Shown: one piece after another, positions 23,702 to 32,850 of the stretch
Numbering within the stretch: position 1 is the first letter of the stretch
How the letters are laid out: each line of letters begins with the position of its first letter
NCBI RefSeq assembly: GCF_036017035.1
Contig: NZ_JAYXHS010000002.1
Span: 434,001 to 498,000, forward strand
Reading direction: 5' to 3'
DNA from: Viridibacterium silvisoli
GTDB lineage: Bacteria > Pseudomonadota > Gammaproteobacteria > Burkholderiales > Rhodocyclaceae
Length of the DNA stretch: 64,000 nt
Made by a program: the position numbers and the translations under genes
The notes under the pieces: generated by a model
Told to the model about the DNA's origin: nothing
Seen by the model: the letters and a program-made list of their open reading frames with translations, nothing else
Databases searched by the model: none

Positions 23702-24787
23702 TTACTCGCTGGCAGCAACCCGGGCGCGGCGCTGGCGTACGCCTTCGGCCAGCATGTCGAGCAGGCCGACCGTTGCGTCCCAGCCGATACAGGCGTCGGT
23801 GATGCTTTTGCCATACTCGAGCGGCTTGCCCGGCAGCAGATCCTGACGGCCTTCGACGAGATGCGATTCGCACATGATGCCCATGATGCGTTCTTCGCCC
23901 GCGGCGAGTTGCCCGGCGATGTCCTTGCCGACCTCGATCTGCAGCGCGTACTGCTTGCGGCTGTTGCCGTGGGAGAAGTCGACCACCAGCTTGGCAGGCA
24001 CGCCGGCTGCTGCAAGCTTGCGGCAGGCGTCGTCGATGCTGGCTGCGTCGTAGTTGGGCTCCTTGCCGCCGCGCAGGATGATGTGGCAGTCCTCATTGCC
24101 GGCGGTGGACACGATGGCCGAATGGCCAGCCTTGGTCACCGACAGGAAGTGGTGCGGCGCCTGGGCGGCCTTGATGGCGTCGATGGCGATGCGTACGTCG
24201 CCTTCGGTGCCGTTCTTGAAGCCGACCGGGCAGGACAGGCCGGATGCGAGCTGGCGGTGCACCTGGCTTTCCGTCGTGCGCGCACCGATGGCGCCCCAGG
24301 CGATCAGGTCGCCGATGTATTGCGGCGTGATCATGTCGAGGAACTCGGTGCCGGCAGGCAGGCCCAATTCGTTGATGTCGCGCAGCAGCTTGCGCGCCAG
24401 ACGCAGACCTTCGTTGATCTGGAAGCTGTCGTCCATGTAAGGGTCGTTGATCAGGCCTTTCCAGCCGACCGTGGTGCGGGGCTTCTCGAAATACACACGC
24501 ATCACGACGAGCAGGTCATGTTGCAGGCGATCGGCCTGCTCCTTGAGCTTGTGGGCGTACTCCATGGCGGCGGCCGTGTCATGGATCGAGCAGGGCCCGA
24601 TGACGACGAGCAGGCGGTCATCCGCGCCGTGCAGGATGCGGTGGATGGCGCTGCGGGCGGCAAAGGTCACATCGGCGGTGTGCTGGCTGGCAGGAAACTC
24701 TTCCATCACCTGTGCGGGCGAGGCGAGTTCCTTGATTTCCCGGATGCGTACATCGTCGATGTGGGTCTGTGTCTGGGTGGTGGGCAT
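23702..24787 (-). CDS. aroG: 3-deoxy-7-phosphoheptulonate (DAHP) synthase, class I
   Basis: Condenses phosphoenolpyruvate and erythrose 4-phosphate, the first step of the shikimate pathway. The 361-residue length and the motifs VIGPCSIHD, RVYFEKPRTTVGWKGLINDP, GARTTESQVHRQLASGLSCP, and VDFSHGNSRKQY are those of the AroF/AroG/AroH type. The ATG at 24787 has AGGA seven bases upstream; an in-frame TTG five codons earlier is less likely. Which aromatic amino acid gives feedback inhibition cannot be read safely, so the symbol is provisional. Confidence 0.93.
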   Translation of the reverse strand: MPTTQTQTHIDDVRIREIKELASPAQVMEEFPASQHTADVTFAARSAIHRILHGADDRLLVVIGPCSIHDTAAAMEYAHKLKEQADRLQHDLLVVMRVYFEKPRTTVGWKGLINDPYMDDSFQINEGLRLARKLLRDINELGLPAGTEFLDMITPQYIGDLIAWGAIGARTTESQVHRQLASGLSCPVGFKNGTEGDVRIAIDAIKAAQAPHHFLSVTKAGHSAIVSTAGNEDCHIILRGGKEPNYDAASIDDACRKLAAAGVPAKLVVDFSHGNSRKQYALQIEVGKDIAGQLAAGEERIMGIMCESHLVEGRQDLLPGKPLEYGKSITDACIGWDATVGLLDMLAEGVRQRRARVAASE

Positions 24788-25037
24788 TATTGATTCCTGC
24801 AAAGCGCAATCGAAGTAATGGTGTGGGTGAAGTGCGGATGGAAAGGGAGAGCGGGGGAGGCATGGCCGCGAATCAGCTCGATTCTAGCCGAAAGCGTCGC
24901 TTCTCCCCGCTCTCGAATGCCCCTGCTGGCTGCATGGAATGCGCATGGTCGCTGCGGCGGCGCGCTGTTCGCCCGTGCAGAGCTTGGTGCCCGTGGTGAT
25001 GTCGTGCTTCAATGAATTTCGTCGTGGGGAGTGATGC

Positions 25038-25739
25038 GTGGATCGAGGCGAACGAGATAAAAACAGTGGCGATGTGCCCGCGCGGCTGCGCACGATTGTC
25101 TGTCACGAATGCGATCTGTTGCAGCATGCGGAGGCCGTGCCGCGCGGTGGTAGCCTGCACTGCCAGCGCTGTGACGCCGCCTTGCTGCGCTGGGTAGCGC
25201 ACGGTCTCGACCGACCGGTGGCGCTGGCGCTGACGGCGGTGGTCAGTTTCCTTCTCGGCAATATCTTCCCCGTCATGACATTGGAGTTCCAGGCGCAGCG
25301 CATGGACGCCACCATGCTGGCCTCCATCTGGCAGCTGCATGCGCAGGGGGAGACGGTGGTCGGGCTGCTGGTGCTGGTCACTGCCGTACTGGCGCCCGCT
25401 CTTCTGACGGGGCTGCTGCTGTGGCTGCTGCTACCGCTGCGCTTCGGTTTTCGTGCACCGGGCTTCGCACCGCTGTTCCGCGTGTTGATGGCCGTATCCA
25501 GTTGGGCCATGGTCGAGGTACTGATGCTTGGCGTGGTGGTGTCGCTGGTCAAGCTGGGTCATATGGCAACCGCCTCGGCGGGGATCGGCTTGTGGGCCTA
25601 TGGTGCCACCATGCTGTTATTGACCTTGCTGAGTTCGAGCCTGCAGGGTGACGTGATCTGGTCTCATCATGAACGGGCCATGCGGAATCGACATGCACAG
25701 GAGACTGCGGATGGCGGCGTTGCACAGGTGACGCCATGA
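25038..25739 (+). CDS. pqiA: PqiA-type integral membrane protein, first half
   Basis: A 233-residue inner-membrane protein (GTG start after GGGGA). It begins with a rubredoxin-like zinc ribbon (CHECDLLQ ... CQRCDAAL) and has about four transmembrane helices (for example ALALTAVVSFLLGNIFPVMT). PqiA in enterobacteria is a single protein with two such modules; here the modules are two genes that overlap by 4 bp. With PqiB and PqiC it forms an intermembrane lipid transport-type system. Confidence 0.88.
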   Translation: MDRGERDKNSGDVPARLRTIVCHECDLLQHAEAVPRGGSLHCQRCDAALLRWVAHGLDRPVALALTAVVSFLLGNIFPVMTLEFQAQRMDATMLASIWQLHAQGETVVGLLVLVTAVLAPALLTGLLLWLLLPLRFGFRAPGFAPLFRVLMAVSSWAMVEVLMLGVVVSLVKLGHMATASAGIGLWAYGATMLLLTLLSSSLQGDVIWSHHERAMRNRHAQETADGGVAQVTP

Positions 25740-26446
25740 AGCACGCAGCCGATAGCCCTGCTGCCCTCGCGGCGCATTTTCCTGCCGGATCGGCTGCCCG
25801 ATCGGGCCTGACGGGCTGCCATGCCTGCGGCCAGATCGTGCGTCTGGGTATTGAGGCGCGTGCCCAGTGCCCGCGTTGCGGCTCCTCCGTGCATTTGCGC
25901 AAGCCAAACAGCCTGTCACGCTGCTGGGCATTCCTTATCGCCGCAATGGTGCTGTATGTACCGGCGAACGTCCTGCCCATCATGATCACCACCTCGTTCG
26001 GCGACACACAGTCGAATACGATCCTGAGCGGCATCATCGTGCTGTGGAACTCCGGCTCATGGGATCTGGCGCTCATCGTCTTCATCGCGAGCATGGTCGT
26101 GCCCTTGGGCAAGCTTCTTGCACTGGTGGTTTTGCTTTTCAGCGTGCAGCGCCATCCGCTGGGGAATCTGCGGCAGCTGTCACGTCTGTATCGGCTGGTC
26201 GAAATGGTTGGCAAATGGTCGATGCTGGATGTATATGTGGTCACCCTGCTGGCGACCGTGGTGCGGTTCGATGCATTCATGTCGGTGCATGCGGGCAGCG
26301 GAGCGCTGGCGTTCGGCGGGGTGGTGGTGCTGACCATGCTGGCAGCGCAGGCGTTTGATCCACGCCTCTTGTGGGACGCAGCGCACGACGACGAAGCGCA
26401 AGGAACGGCCCGATTGAAAACCAGGGAAGAGAAGAACAATGCCTGA
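25736..26446 (+). CDS. PqiA-type integral membrane protein, second half
   Basis: A 236-residue protein homologous in layout to the preceding one: zinc ribbon CHACGQIVRL ... CPRCGSSVHLRK, then four transmembrane helices (SRCWAFLIAAMVLYVPANVLP, WDLALIVFIASMVVPLGKLL, a MLDVYVVTLLATVV helix, and LAFGGVVVLTMLAA). It overlaps the upstream gene by ATGA and pqiB by 8 bp, so all are translationally coupled. Confidence 0.88.
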   Translation: MKHAADSPAALAAHFPAGSAARSGLTGCHACGQIVRLGIEARAQCPRCGSSVHLRKPNSLSRCWAFLIAAMVLYVPANVLPIMITTSFGDTQSNTILSGIIVLWNSGSWDLALIVFIASMVVPLGKLLALVVLLFSVQRHPLGNLRQLSRLYRLVEMVGKWSMLDVYVVTLLATVVRFDAFMSVHAGSGALAFGGVVVLTMLAAQAFDPRLLWDAAHDDEAQGTARLKTREEKNNA

Positions 26447-28130
26447 CACCCCGGAGCCCGCAGATCAGGATCTGCCCGAGGATTTACCCGCTGCGAAGGC
26501 CGTCCCCCGGCGCCGCTGGCAACTGCCATTGGTATGGCTGGTGCCTGGCGTCGCAATTCTGGTCGGCATCTGGCTGGCGATACAGGCCTTCACCGGCCAG
26601 GGACCTACAGTGACGATCGTCTTCCAGAGCGGAGAGGGGATCGAGGCCAACAAGACGCGCATCAAGTATAAGGATGTGGATGTTGGCGAGGTCAGGAAGG
26701 TCGAGATTTCCGCAGACACCAAATCGGTCATCGTGACGGCGGCGCTGAACAAACAGGCGCGTGATTTCGCCGTTGAGGACACGCGTTTCTGGGTGGTCAA
26801 GCCGCGCATAGCGGCGGGCAGTGTGAGCGGCCTGGGAACTTTGCTTTCCGGTGCTTACATCGGTGTTGACGCAGGCAAATCCACCAGCTCCCGCAGTGAG
26901 TTCGTTGGCCTTGAAGTGCCGCCCATCCTGACCGAAGGTGCGCCCGGCAAACGCTTCACGCTGCACGCGGCCACGTTGGGCTCCCTCGACTATGGCTCGC
27001 CGGTGTACTTCCGCAAACTGCCTGTTGGCCAGGTCGTTGCCTATGACCTCGACAAGGATGGCAATGCGACCACGGTGAGTATTTTCGTGCGCGCGCCATA
27101 CGACGAATTCGTGACCACCAATTCACGCTTCTGGGCGACCAGTGGCCTCGACTTCACGGTCGATGCCAATGGCTTGCGCTTCAATACCGAGTCGCTCGCC
27201 ACGCTGGTATTGGGCGGGCTGGCATTCGGTGCGCCCGCCGGGCAGCCGAAGGCGGCACCTGCTGCACCGGGTTGGCAGTTCCCGCTGTATGACAGCGAAG
27301 CTGTGGCCATGAGCGATCACGACACCACGATCGAGTACTACCGTCTGGTGTTTCACCAATCCGTGCACGGCTTGACCGTAGGGGCGCCCGTCGAGTTTCG
27401 CGGGCTGCTGTTCGGCGAGGTGTCGGCCATCGGCATCCATTACGACGAACGCACGCACAGGGCTGACGTTCCGGTCGACATCAAGGTGTATCCGGAGCGC
27501 TTGCGCAAGTACAGCAAGACCTTGCCTGCGCCGGGCTCGGCCAGCCCCGAGATCGTGCGTGGCATGATCGAAGGGGGTATGCGCGGCCAGTTGCGCACGG
27601 CCAACCTGCTGACCGGGCAACTTTATGTCGCGCTCGACTTCTTCCCCAACGCGCCAGGCGTGGCTCCCCAGGCGCCGGGCAAATTGCGTCGCAAGGGTGA
27701 GAAAAGCACGCCGGTCGAGGTTGCTGGTGATTTGCAGGAAATTCCCACCGTGGATGGCAGCCTGAACGAGCTGGAGGCCAGCCTCGCCAATATCGCGCGC
27801 AAGCTCGACAAGATCCCGTTCGACGAGATCGGCAAGGACTTGCACACGGCCATTCGCTCGCTCGATGCCACGCTCAAGAATGCCGACGGCCTGATGCGCA
27901 CGCTCAATCAGGAAGTTGCGCCCGAGTTCAAACGGGCAGTGCAGGAGGCACGCGAGACGGTGTCACGTGCCGAGCGCTTGCTGCAGCAGGACTCTCCGCT
28001 GCAGGTTGAAATGCGTGACACCTTGCGTGAGGTCGGACGTTCGGCACAGTCGCTGCGCACATTGACTGATTATCTCGACCGACATCCTGAAGCGCTGATT
28101 CGCGGCAGGACGCCAGAGGACAAACCATGA
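26439..28130 (+). CDS. pqiB: PqiB, MCE-domain intermembrane transport protein
   Basis: A 563-residue protein with one N-terminal transmembrane helix (LPLVWLVPGVAILVGIWLAI, about residues 30-50) and three MCE domains (roughly 55-150, 170-265 and 295-395, each with a GxxVxFRGxxVGEV-like turn, e.g. GAPVEFRGLLFGEVSAIG), then a long helical C-terminus (about 445-550) rich in coiled-coil heptads. The PqiB homologue builds a periplasmic hexameric tube. The C-terminal helices pair with PqiC. Confidence 0.93.
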   Translation: MPDTPEPADQDLPEDLPAAKAVPRRRWQLPLVWLVPGVAILVGIWLAIQAFTGQGPTVTIVFQSGEGIEANKTRIKYKDVDVGEVRKVEISADTKSVIVTAALNKQARDFAVEDTRFWVVKPRIAAGSVSGLGTLLSGAYIGVDAGKSTSSRSEFVGLEVPPILTEGAPGKRFTLHAATLGSLDYGSPVYFRKLPVGQVVAYDLDKDGNATTVSIFVRAPYDEFVTTNSRFWATSGLDFTVDANGLRFNTESLATLVLGGLAFGAPAGQPKAAPAAPGWQFPLYDSEAVAMSDHDTTIEYYRLVFHQSVHGLTVGAPVEFRGLLFGEVSAIGIHYDERTHRADVPVDIKVYPERLRKYSKTLPAPGSASPEIVRGMIEGGMRGQLRTANLLTGQLYVALDFFPNAPGVAPQAPGKLRRKGEKSTPVEVAGDLQEIPTVDGSLNELEASLANIARKLDKIPFDEIGKDLHTAIRSLDATLKNADGLMRTLNQEVAPEFKRAVQEARETVSRAERLLQQDSPLQVEMRDTLREVGRSAQSLRTLTDYLDRHPEALIRGRTPEDKP

Positions 28131-28747
28131 GGATCGTGACGACAACCCGTGATGGCCTGCGCATTCGCCAGTGCGTGCGTGTCGCGACACTGGGGGTCTG
28201 CCTGTTGCTGGGCGCTTGCGCCTCACCGAACGTACGCTACTACGCGCTCAGCTCGCCGCCGCAACCTGCCGGGCAGGCCAGCCCTGCGGTGAGCATTGCT
28301 GTCGGACCGGCAACGGTGGCCGAAGCGATTGACCGGCCACAACTGGTGGTGCGGCGCTCTGCCACCAAGCTCGACGTGCTGGAGGAGGACCGTTGGGTTG
28401 ATACGCCGAAGCGCGAGATTCCGCGCGTGCTGGCGGCAAACCTCGCCAGCCTGATACCTGCGGCGCAGGTGGCGGCCTATCCACAGCAGGCCGCGGCCAG
28501 CGCTGCCTGGCACATCCTGCTGGATGTGCAGAGCTTCGAGGCCATGCCGGGAGATGCCGTCAGCATCGAACTGGTGTACACACTCAGGCGCGAATCGGAT
28601 GGGCAACGTCGTAGTTGGCGCATCAGCCAGCGTGAGCCCATGCAAGGCACTACGCCCGAAGCGGTCGTGGCCGCTTGGAGCCGCGCATTGGCACAGCTCG
28701 CCGTGCAGATGGCGGAGCAGCTCAAGCGTGCTGGCGTGACGAACTGA
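28127..28747 (+). CDS. pqiC: PqiC outer-membrane lipoprotein (ABC-type transport auxiliary family)
   Basis: A 206-residue lipoprotein with signal ending LLLGAC-ASPNVRYYALS; the YYxLS after the lipobox is typical of the PqiC/YmbA family. The rest (SIAVGPATVAEAIDRPQLVVR, DRWVDTPKREIPRVLAANL) follows the family profile. It overlaps pqiB by ATGA, ending the pqi operon. Confidence 0.9.
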   Translation: MRIVTTTRDGLRIRQCVRVATLGVCLLLGACASPNVRYYALSSPPQPAGQASPAVSIAVGPATVAEAIDRPQLVVRRSATKLDVLEEDRWVDTPKREIPRVLAANLASLIPAAQVAAYPQQAAASAAWHILLDVQSFEAMPGDAVSIELVYTLRRESDGQRRSWRISQREPMQGTTPEAVVAAWSRALAQLAVQMAEQLKRAGVTN

Positions 28748-28889
28748 GAGCGATTCCCCCAACGCAATTCTTCCCGCCGCCATCTGTCAATCCTTGCCAT
28801 AAGCCTTGCCATGAGCTTGGGCATGCATTCTGCGACCTGACCGTCATTGCCGGTAACAAGACCGGCGGGACAGTCGCGGAGGCTCAAAG

Positions 28890-29657
28890 ATGTTGCATCG
28901 CTTGAAGAAACTGCATGGCATGACACTCGGCGCCACGGATGGCGACATCGGCAAAGTGAAAGACGTCTATTTCGACGACGTGTCCTGGGGTGTTCGCTAC
29001 CTCGTCGTGGACACCGGTGGCTGGTTGTCCAATCGCAAGGTGCTCATCTCGCCGCGTGCGATTCACAGCGTCGACTGGGATGAAGAGACGATCTACGTTG
29101 CGCTTAGCCAGCAACAGGTCAAGGACAGCCCCGACATCGATACCGATCAGCCCGTATCGCGTCAGCAAGAGGCCGAGTTCTACGCTTATTACGGTTATCC
29201 GACCTATTGGGGCGGCGGTTTCCTGTGGGGGCCTTATCCCATACTCGCCGATGACATGGCGGGTTCGTCCGTCGTTGCAGCTGAGCTTGCACTACGCGAC
29301 AAGCACCGCTTTGAAGGCGACCACCATCTGCGTAGCGCCGACGAAGTGACGGGCTACCACGTGCGTGCGGGTGACGAGCAGGTCGGCCACCTCGAAGAAT
29401 TCCTGCTCGACGACGAAGCCTGGGCGATCCGCTATGCGGTAGTGGATACAGCGAAGTGGTGGGTGGGCCGGAAGGTCGTCGTGCGTCCGCAATGGATCAC
29501 CAAAGTCGAGTGGGCGGACCACACCGCGTCGCTGGGTCTGGACAAGGCCGCCATTGAAGCCAGCCCGGAATACGACCCGGACCTGACGCTTTCACGCGAC
29601 TACGAAATGCGGCTGCATGAGCATTACAGGCGTGAGGTCTATTGGGACGGCGAATGA
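28890..29657 (+). CDS. PRC-barrel domain protein with two barrels
   Basis: A 255-residue soluble protein with two PRC-barrel modules: residues 1-75 (LKKLHGMTLGATDGDIGKVKDVYFDD, followed by VRYLVVDTGGWLSNRKVL) and residues 145-220 (YHVRAGDEQVGHLEEFLLDD, RYAVVDTAKWWVGRKVVV). The linker contains an aromatic/Gly-rich FYAYYGYPTYWGGGF segment. A strong ribosome site GCGGAGG precedes the ATG. It has its own gap of about 140 bp from pqiC. Function unknown; often stress- or photosynthesis-type scaffold proteins. Confidence 0.82.
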   Translation: MLHRLKKLHGMTLGATDGDIGKVKDVYFDDVSWGVRYLVVDTGGWLSNRKVLISPRAIHSVDWDEETIYVALSQQQVKDSPDIDTDQPVSRQQEAEFYAYYGYPTYWGGGFLWGPYPILADDMAGSSVVAAELALRDKHRFEGDHHLRSADEVTGYHVRAGDEQVGHLEEFLLDDEAWAIRYAVVDTAKWWVGRKVVVRPQWITKVEWADHTASLGLDKAAIEASPEYDPDLTLSRDYEMRLHEHYRREVYWDGE

Positions 29658-29781
29658 TCACCGCGTGCGCCGATAGCTTGTTTGCCATGGCCTTGCTGAG
29701 TTAGAGTGCTGTATATATTTACAGCTTTTCGGATGGTGGCTTGTTGCTCACTTCCGGCACTCCTCCAGCACGCAGGCCGTC

Positions 29782-30939
29782 GTGAAAACTCAGCAGACAG
29801 ACAATCAAACCTCTCCGCGCAGCGAGGCCGCAAGCGATGAGTGTGCGCACGAAGAGCCGGTGACAGTCGTGCGGCCACTGCTGTTTCGCGGGCGTGGCGC
29901 GACGCAGCGCCCGGACGGCCGTTTCGAATCGCAGCGGCGCGAAGCGTTTGACGATGGTTGGGCGCGACCGAACGAAGAGGAAGAAGACAGGACGTTACCG
30001 ACCGAGCTGATCATAGACACCGCGAAGAGTGTCATCACACGCAACGACTCGCCGGACATTTCCTTTTCCCTCTCCATCAATCCGTACCGCGGCTGCGAGC
30101 ATGGCTGCATCTATTGCTTCGCGAGGCCGACGCACAGCTACCTGGGTTTTTCGCCGGGTCTCGATTTCGAGACGAAGATCGCCTACAAGCCGGATGCCGT
30201 GGCGATTCTGCGCAATGAGCTTGCCAAGAAGTCCCATCGTTGCAGCCCCATCGCGCTGGGCATCAACACGGATGGCTGGCAGCCCATCGAGCGCAAGTTA
30301 CGTCTCACGCGTGGCCTGCTCGAAGTGTTGGCAGAGTGTCGCCATCCAGTCGCCATCGTTACCAAGAATTCCCTGATTGAACGCGATATAGATCTGCTCG
30401 CCGATATGGCGCGCGACAACCTGGTGAAGGTCATGTTCAGCGTGACCACGCTGGATCGGGAGCTGGCGCGGCGCATGGAGCCGCGCGCGGCCACGCCGCT
30501 GCGTCGGCTGGAGGCGATGCGCGCATTGCACACGGCAGGCGTGCCAGTCGGCGCCTTGTTCGCGCCGCTGATTCCCGCGCTCAATGATCATGAAATGGAA
30601 GCCGTCTTCTCTGCCGTGAAAGACTGCGGCGGCGAGTCAGCGCACTACACACTGCTGCGCTTGCCGCACGAGCTGTCGGATATGTTTCCGGCCTGGCTGC
30701 AGACCCATTACCCTGGCCGGGCCAGCCATGTCATGAGCATCATTCGCCAGATGCGTGGTGGCAAGGACTACGACAGCAGCTTCGGTACGCGCATGACGGG
30801 CGAGGGCATCTTTGCCGAAATGTATGCGAAGCGCGCGCGGCTGGCGCTGGAAAAACTGGGGCTCAATCAGGTACGGCGTGAACTCAATACGCAAGCGTTC
30901 AAGCCACCACGGGATGGACCGCAGATGTCGCTATTTTGA
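29782..30939 (+). CDS. PA0069-family radical SAM protein
   Basis: A 385-residue radical SAM protein (GTG start). The iron-sulfur motif is NPYRGCEHGCIYCFARPTH (Cys-x3-x-Cys-x2-Cys pattern near residues 110-117), and the downstream KSVITRNDSPDISFSLSINP lead-in is typical of the PA0069/SplB-like family. A later KNSLIERDIDLLADMA and LLRLPHELSDMFPAWL match the family C-terminus. Substrate is not established. Confidence 0.9.
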   Translation: MKTQQTDNQTSPRSEAASDECAHEEPVTVVRPLLFRGRGATQRPDGRFESQRREAFDDGWARPNEEEEDRTLPTELIIDTAKSVITRNDSPDISFSLSINPYRGCEHGCIYCFARPTHSYLGFSPGLDFETKIAYKPDAVAILRNELAKKSHRCSPIALGINTDGWQPIERKLRLTRGLLEVLAECRHPVAIVTKNSLIERDIDLLADMARDNLVKVMFSVTTLDRELARRMEPRAATPLRRLEAMRALHTAGVPVGALFAPLIPALNDHEMEAVFSAVKDCGGESAHYTLLRLPHELSDMFPAWLQTHYPGRASHVMSIIRQMRGGKDYDSSFGTRMTGEGIFAEMYAKRARLALEKLGLNQVRRELNTQAFKPPRDGPQMSLF

Positions 30940-31010
30940 CTGCATCCGGATGCGTGAGTCGCGCCAGAACCTGGTGCTTGTGAAGCAGGTTCCAGAACGA
31001 TCGGGATTTC

Positions 31011-31038
31011 GTCACCCCGGCGAAGGCCGTGATGACGG
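31011..31038. repeat. REP-like palindrome, single copy
   Basis: Degenerate copy of the GTCATCCCGGCGAAGGCC family of dispersed palindromes, between the radical SAM gene and msrQ. A second copy lies at 31731-31757 between msrQ and msrP. Confidence 0.6.
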
Positions 31039-31044
31039 AAATTT

Positions 31045-31701
31045 CTAGCTGACGACGCTTCTGCGTATTCCGCGCTTTTCCTGCCATTTCCACCACACCC
31101 GCAAGCCCAGCAGCACCGCCAGAATTGCCGCATACATCAACGGTTCGCTGATGTCGCGCTTGACCAGCCACCAGTAGTGCACGACGCCCAGAACTCCTAT
31201 GGCGTAGATGGCGCGATGCAGCGCCTGCCAGCGCTTGCCGCCAAGGCGACGGATCATGGCATTGGTGGAAGTGACAGCCAGTGGCGTCATCAGTACGAAG
31301 GCAGCGAAGCCGACGGTGATGAAAGGCCGCTTGACGATGTCCTTCACGATGGCCTGCCAGTCGAAGGACTGATCGAGCCACAGGTAGGTGATCAGGTGCA
31401 GCACCACGTAGAAGAAAGCAAACAGCCCGAGCATGCGGCGCAGACGTACCAGCCAGGGCAGGCCCGTGAGCTTGCGCAGCGGCGTGATCGCGAGTGTGAT
31501 CAAAAGGAAGCGCAGTACCCAGTCGCCGGTGCCGCGCGTGATGTATTCGACCGGATTGGCACCGAGATTGTCCGTGTAGATGCCCCACGCCATATGCCCG
31601 ACGGGTAGCAGGCAGAGCAGGAAGACGACAACCTTGATCAGGCTGATGATGCGCGGCGAGGGGTTGCGAAAACGCCGCAGTCGGTCAGGCAGGGATTTCA
31701 A
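31045..31701 (-). CDS. msrQ: MsrQ heme-binding membrane subunit
   Basis: A 218-residue membrane protein with about six hydrophobic helices of the ferric reductase-like type; it passes electrons from the quinone pool to MsrP for repair of oxidised periplasmic methionines. Conserved His residues appear in VVLHLITYLWLDQS, LHRAIYAIGVLG and VVHYWWLVK. The start codon at 31699-31701 appears to be TTG, since no ATG or GTG lies nearby in frame. It is downstream of msrP on the same strand with a 114-bp gap that holds a REP-like palindrome. Confidence 0.9.
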   Translation of the reverse strand: MKSLPDRLRRFRNPSPRIISLIKVVVFLLCLLPVGHMAWGIYTDNLGANPVEYITRGTGDWVLRFLLITLAITPLRKLTGLPWLVRLRRMLGLFAFFYVVLHLITYLWLDQSFDWQAIVKDIVKRPFITVGFAAFVLMTPLAVTSTNAMIRRLGGKRWQALHRAIYAIGVLGVVHYWWLVKRDISEPLMYAAILAVLLGLRVWWKWQEKRGIRRSVVS

Positions 31702-31730
31702 TGGTGCGTGCCCTGTCGTGCAAACGAGCC

Positions 31731-31757
31731 ATCATCCCGGCCTTCGCCAGGATGACG
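31731..31757. repeat. REP-like palindrome between msrP and msrQ
   Basis: Degenerate copy of the same dispersed palindrome as at 31011 (ATCATCCCGGCCTTCGCCAG...). It lies inside the msrPQ transcription unit. Confidence 0.6.
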
Positions 31758-31815
31758 AACTTCTTGGTGAATGCGGTCCACATGAGCAAAGTCGTGTTGT
31801 GTGGATTGCCGGGAT

Positions 31816-32748
31816 CTAGAAGTTCTTCTTCAGGTCCATGCCTGCATACAGCGAGGCGACTTCGTTATAGCCGTTGAACATCAGCGTCTTGCGTTTGAGC
31901 AATTCACCGATGCGGCGCTCCGTGGCCTGGCTCCAGCGGGGGTGATCGACGTCGGGATTGACGTTGGAGTAGAAGCCATACTCGTTGGCTGCAGCCTTGT
32001 TCCAGGCCGTGCCCGGCATCTTGTCGACGAGGCGGACCTTGACGATGGACTTGGCTCCCTTGAAGCCATATTTCCATGGCACGACGAGGCGGATCGGTGC
32101 GCCGTTCTGGTTGAGCAGTTCTTCGCCGTAGAGACCGACTGCCATCAGGGTCAGCGGGTGTTGTGCTTCGTCGAGGCGCAGGCCTTCGGTGTAGGGCCAG
32201 TCGAGCACGGCCTTGCCATAGAGCGGCATGCTCTTGTCGTAGGCCGAAACGAACTCCACGAACTTTGCGCTGCCGAGCGGTTCGACACGCTTGAGCAGCG
32301 TCGCTAGTGGAAAGCCGACCCAGGGAATGACCATCGACCAGCCTTCGACGCAGCGCATGCGATAGATGCGTTCCTCGAGTGGCGCGATCTTGAGAAGGTC
32401 TTCGATGGCGATGGTTTGTGGCTTGGCGCACAAGCCCTCGACGGCGACGGTCCAGGGGCGGGTCTTGAACTTGCCCGATGTTTCTGCGGGCTCTTCCTTG
32501 TCGAGGCCGAACTCGTAGAAGTTGTTGTAATGCGTTACGTCCTTGAGTGGCGTGAGCTTGTCGTCAAGCTTGTAGGGACCGGGTACGGTCGCCAGCTTGT
32601 TGGCCGAATACGCTGCGCCGGGTAGTACAAGCCCTGCGCCAGCCAGGGCAAGCTTGCCGGCTGTGCCCAGGAATTCGCGGCGGCCTTCGTAAAGTTCGCG
32701 CGGCGTGATTTCGGACGGGACGATATCGGAGGGTTTGCGGATCAGCAT
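31816..32748 (-). CDS. msrP: MsrP periplasmic molybdopterin methionine sulfoxide reductase
   Basis: A 310-residue catalytic partner of MsrQ. The N-terminus has a twin-arginine signal (RREFLGTAGKLALAGAGL, arginines near residues 23-24). The oxidoreductase molybdopterin domain is complete, with the metal-ligand cysteine in MRCVEGWSMVIPW. C-terminal GLEQ-like WSQATERRIGELLKRKT matches the family. It is the first msr gene on the minus strand, downstream of the anti-sigma gene with about 100 bp between. Confidence 0.93.
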   Translation of the reverse strand: MLIRKPSDIVPSEITPRELYEGRREFLGTAGKLALAGAGLVLPGAAYSANKLATVPGPYKLDDKLTPLKDVTHYNNFYEFGLDKEEPAETSGKFKTRPWTVAVEGLCAKPQTIAIEDLLKIAPLEERIYRMRCVEGWSMVIPWVGFPLATLLKRVEPLGSAKFVEFVSAYDKSMPLYGKAVLDWPYTEGLRLDEAQHPLTLMAVGLYGEELLNQNGAPIRLVVPWKYGFKGAKSIVKVRLVDKMPGTAWNKAAANEYGFYSNVNPDVDHPRWSQATERRIGELLKRKTLMFNGYNEVASLYAGMDLKKNF

Positions 32749-32850
32749 CGTTCTACTTCCTCGGGATGGCGTGGCGCATGCAATGTGTGTGACCTGCTTG
32801 CGCCGACAAGGTTCGACATCGGGGCAGCCTGTTTGGCGATGAGTTGCCGA

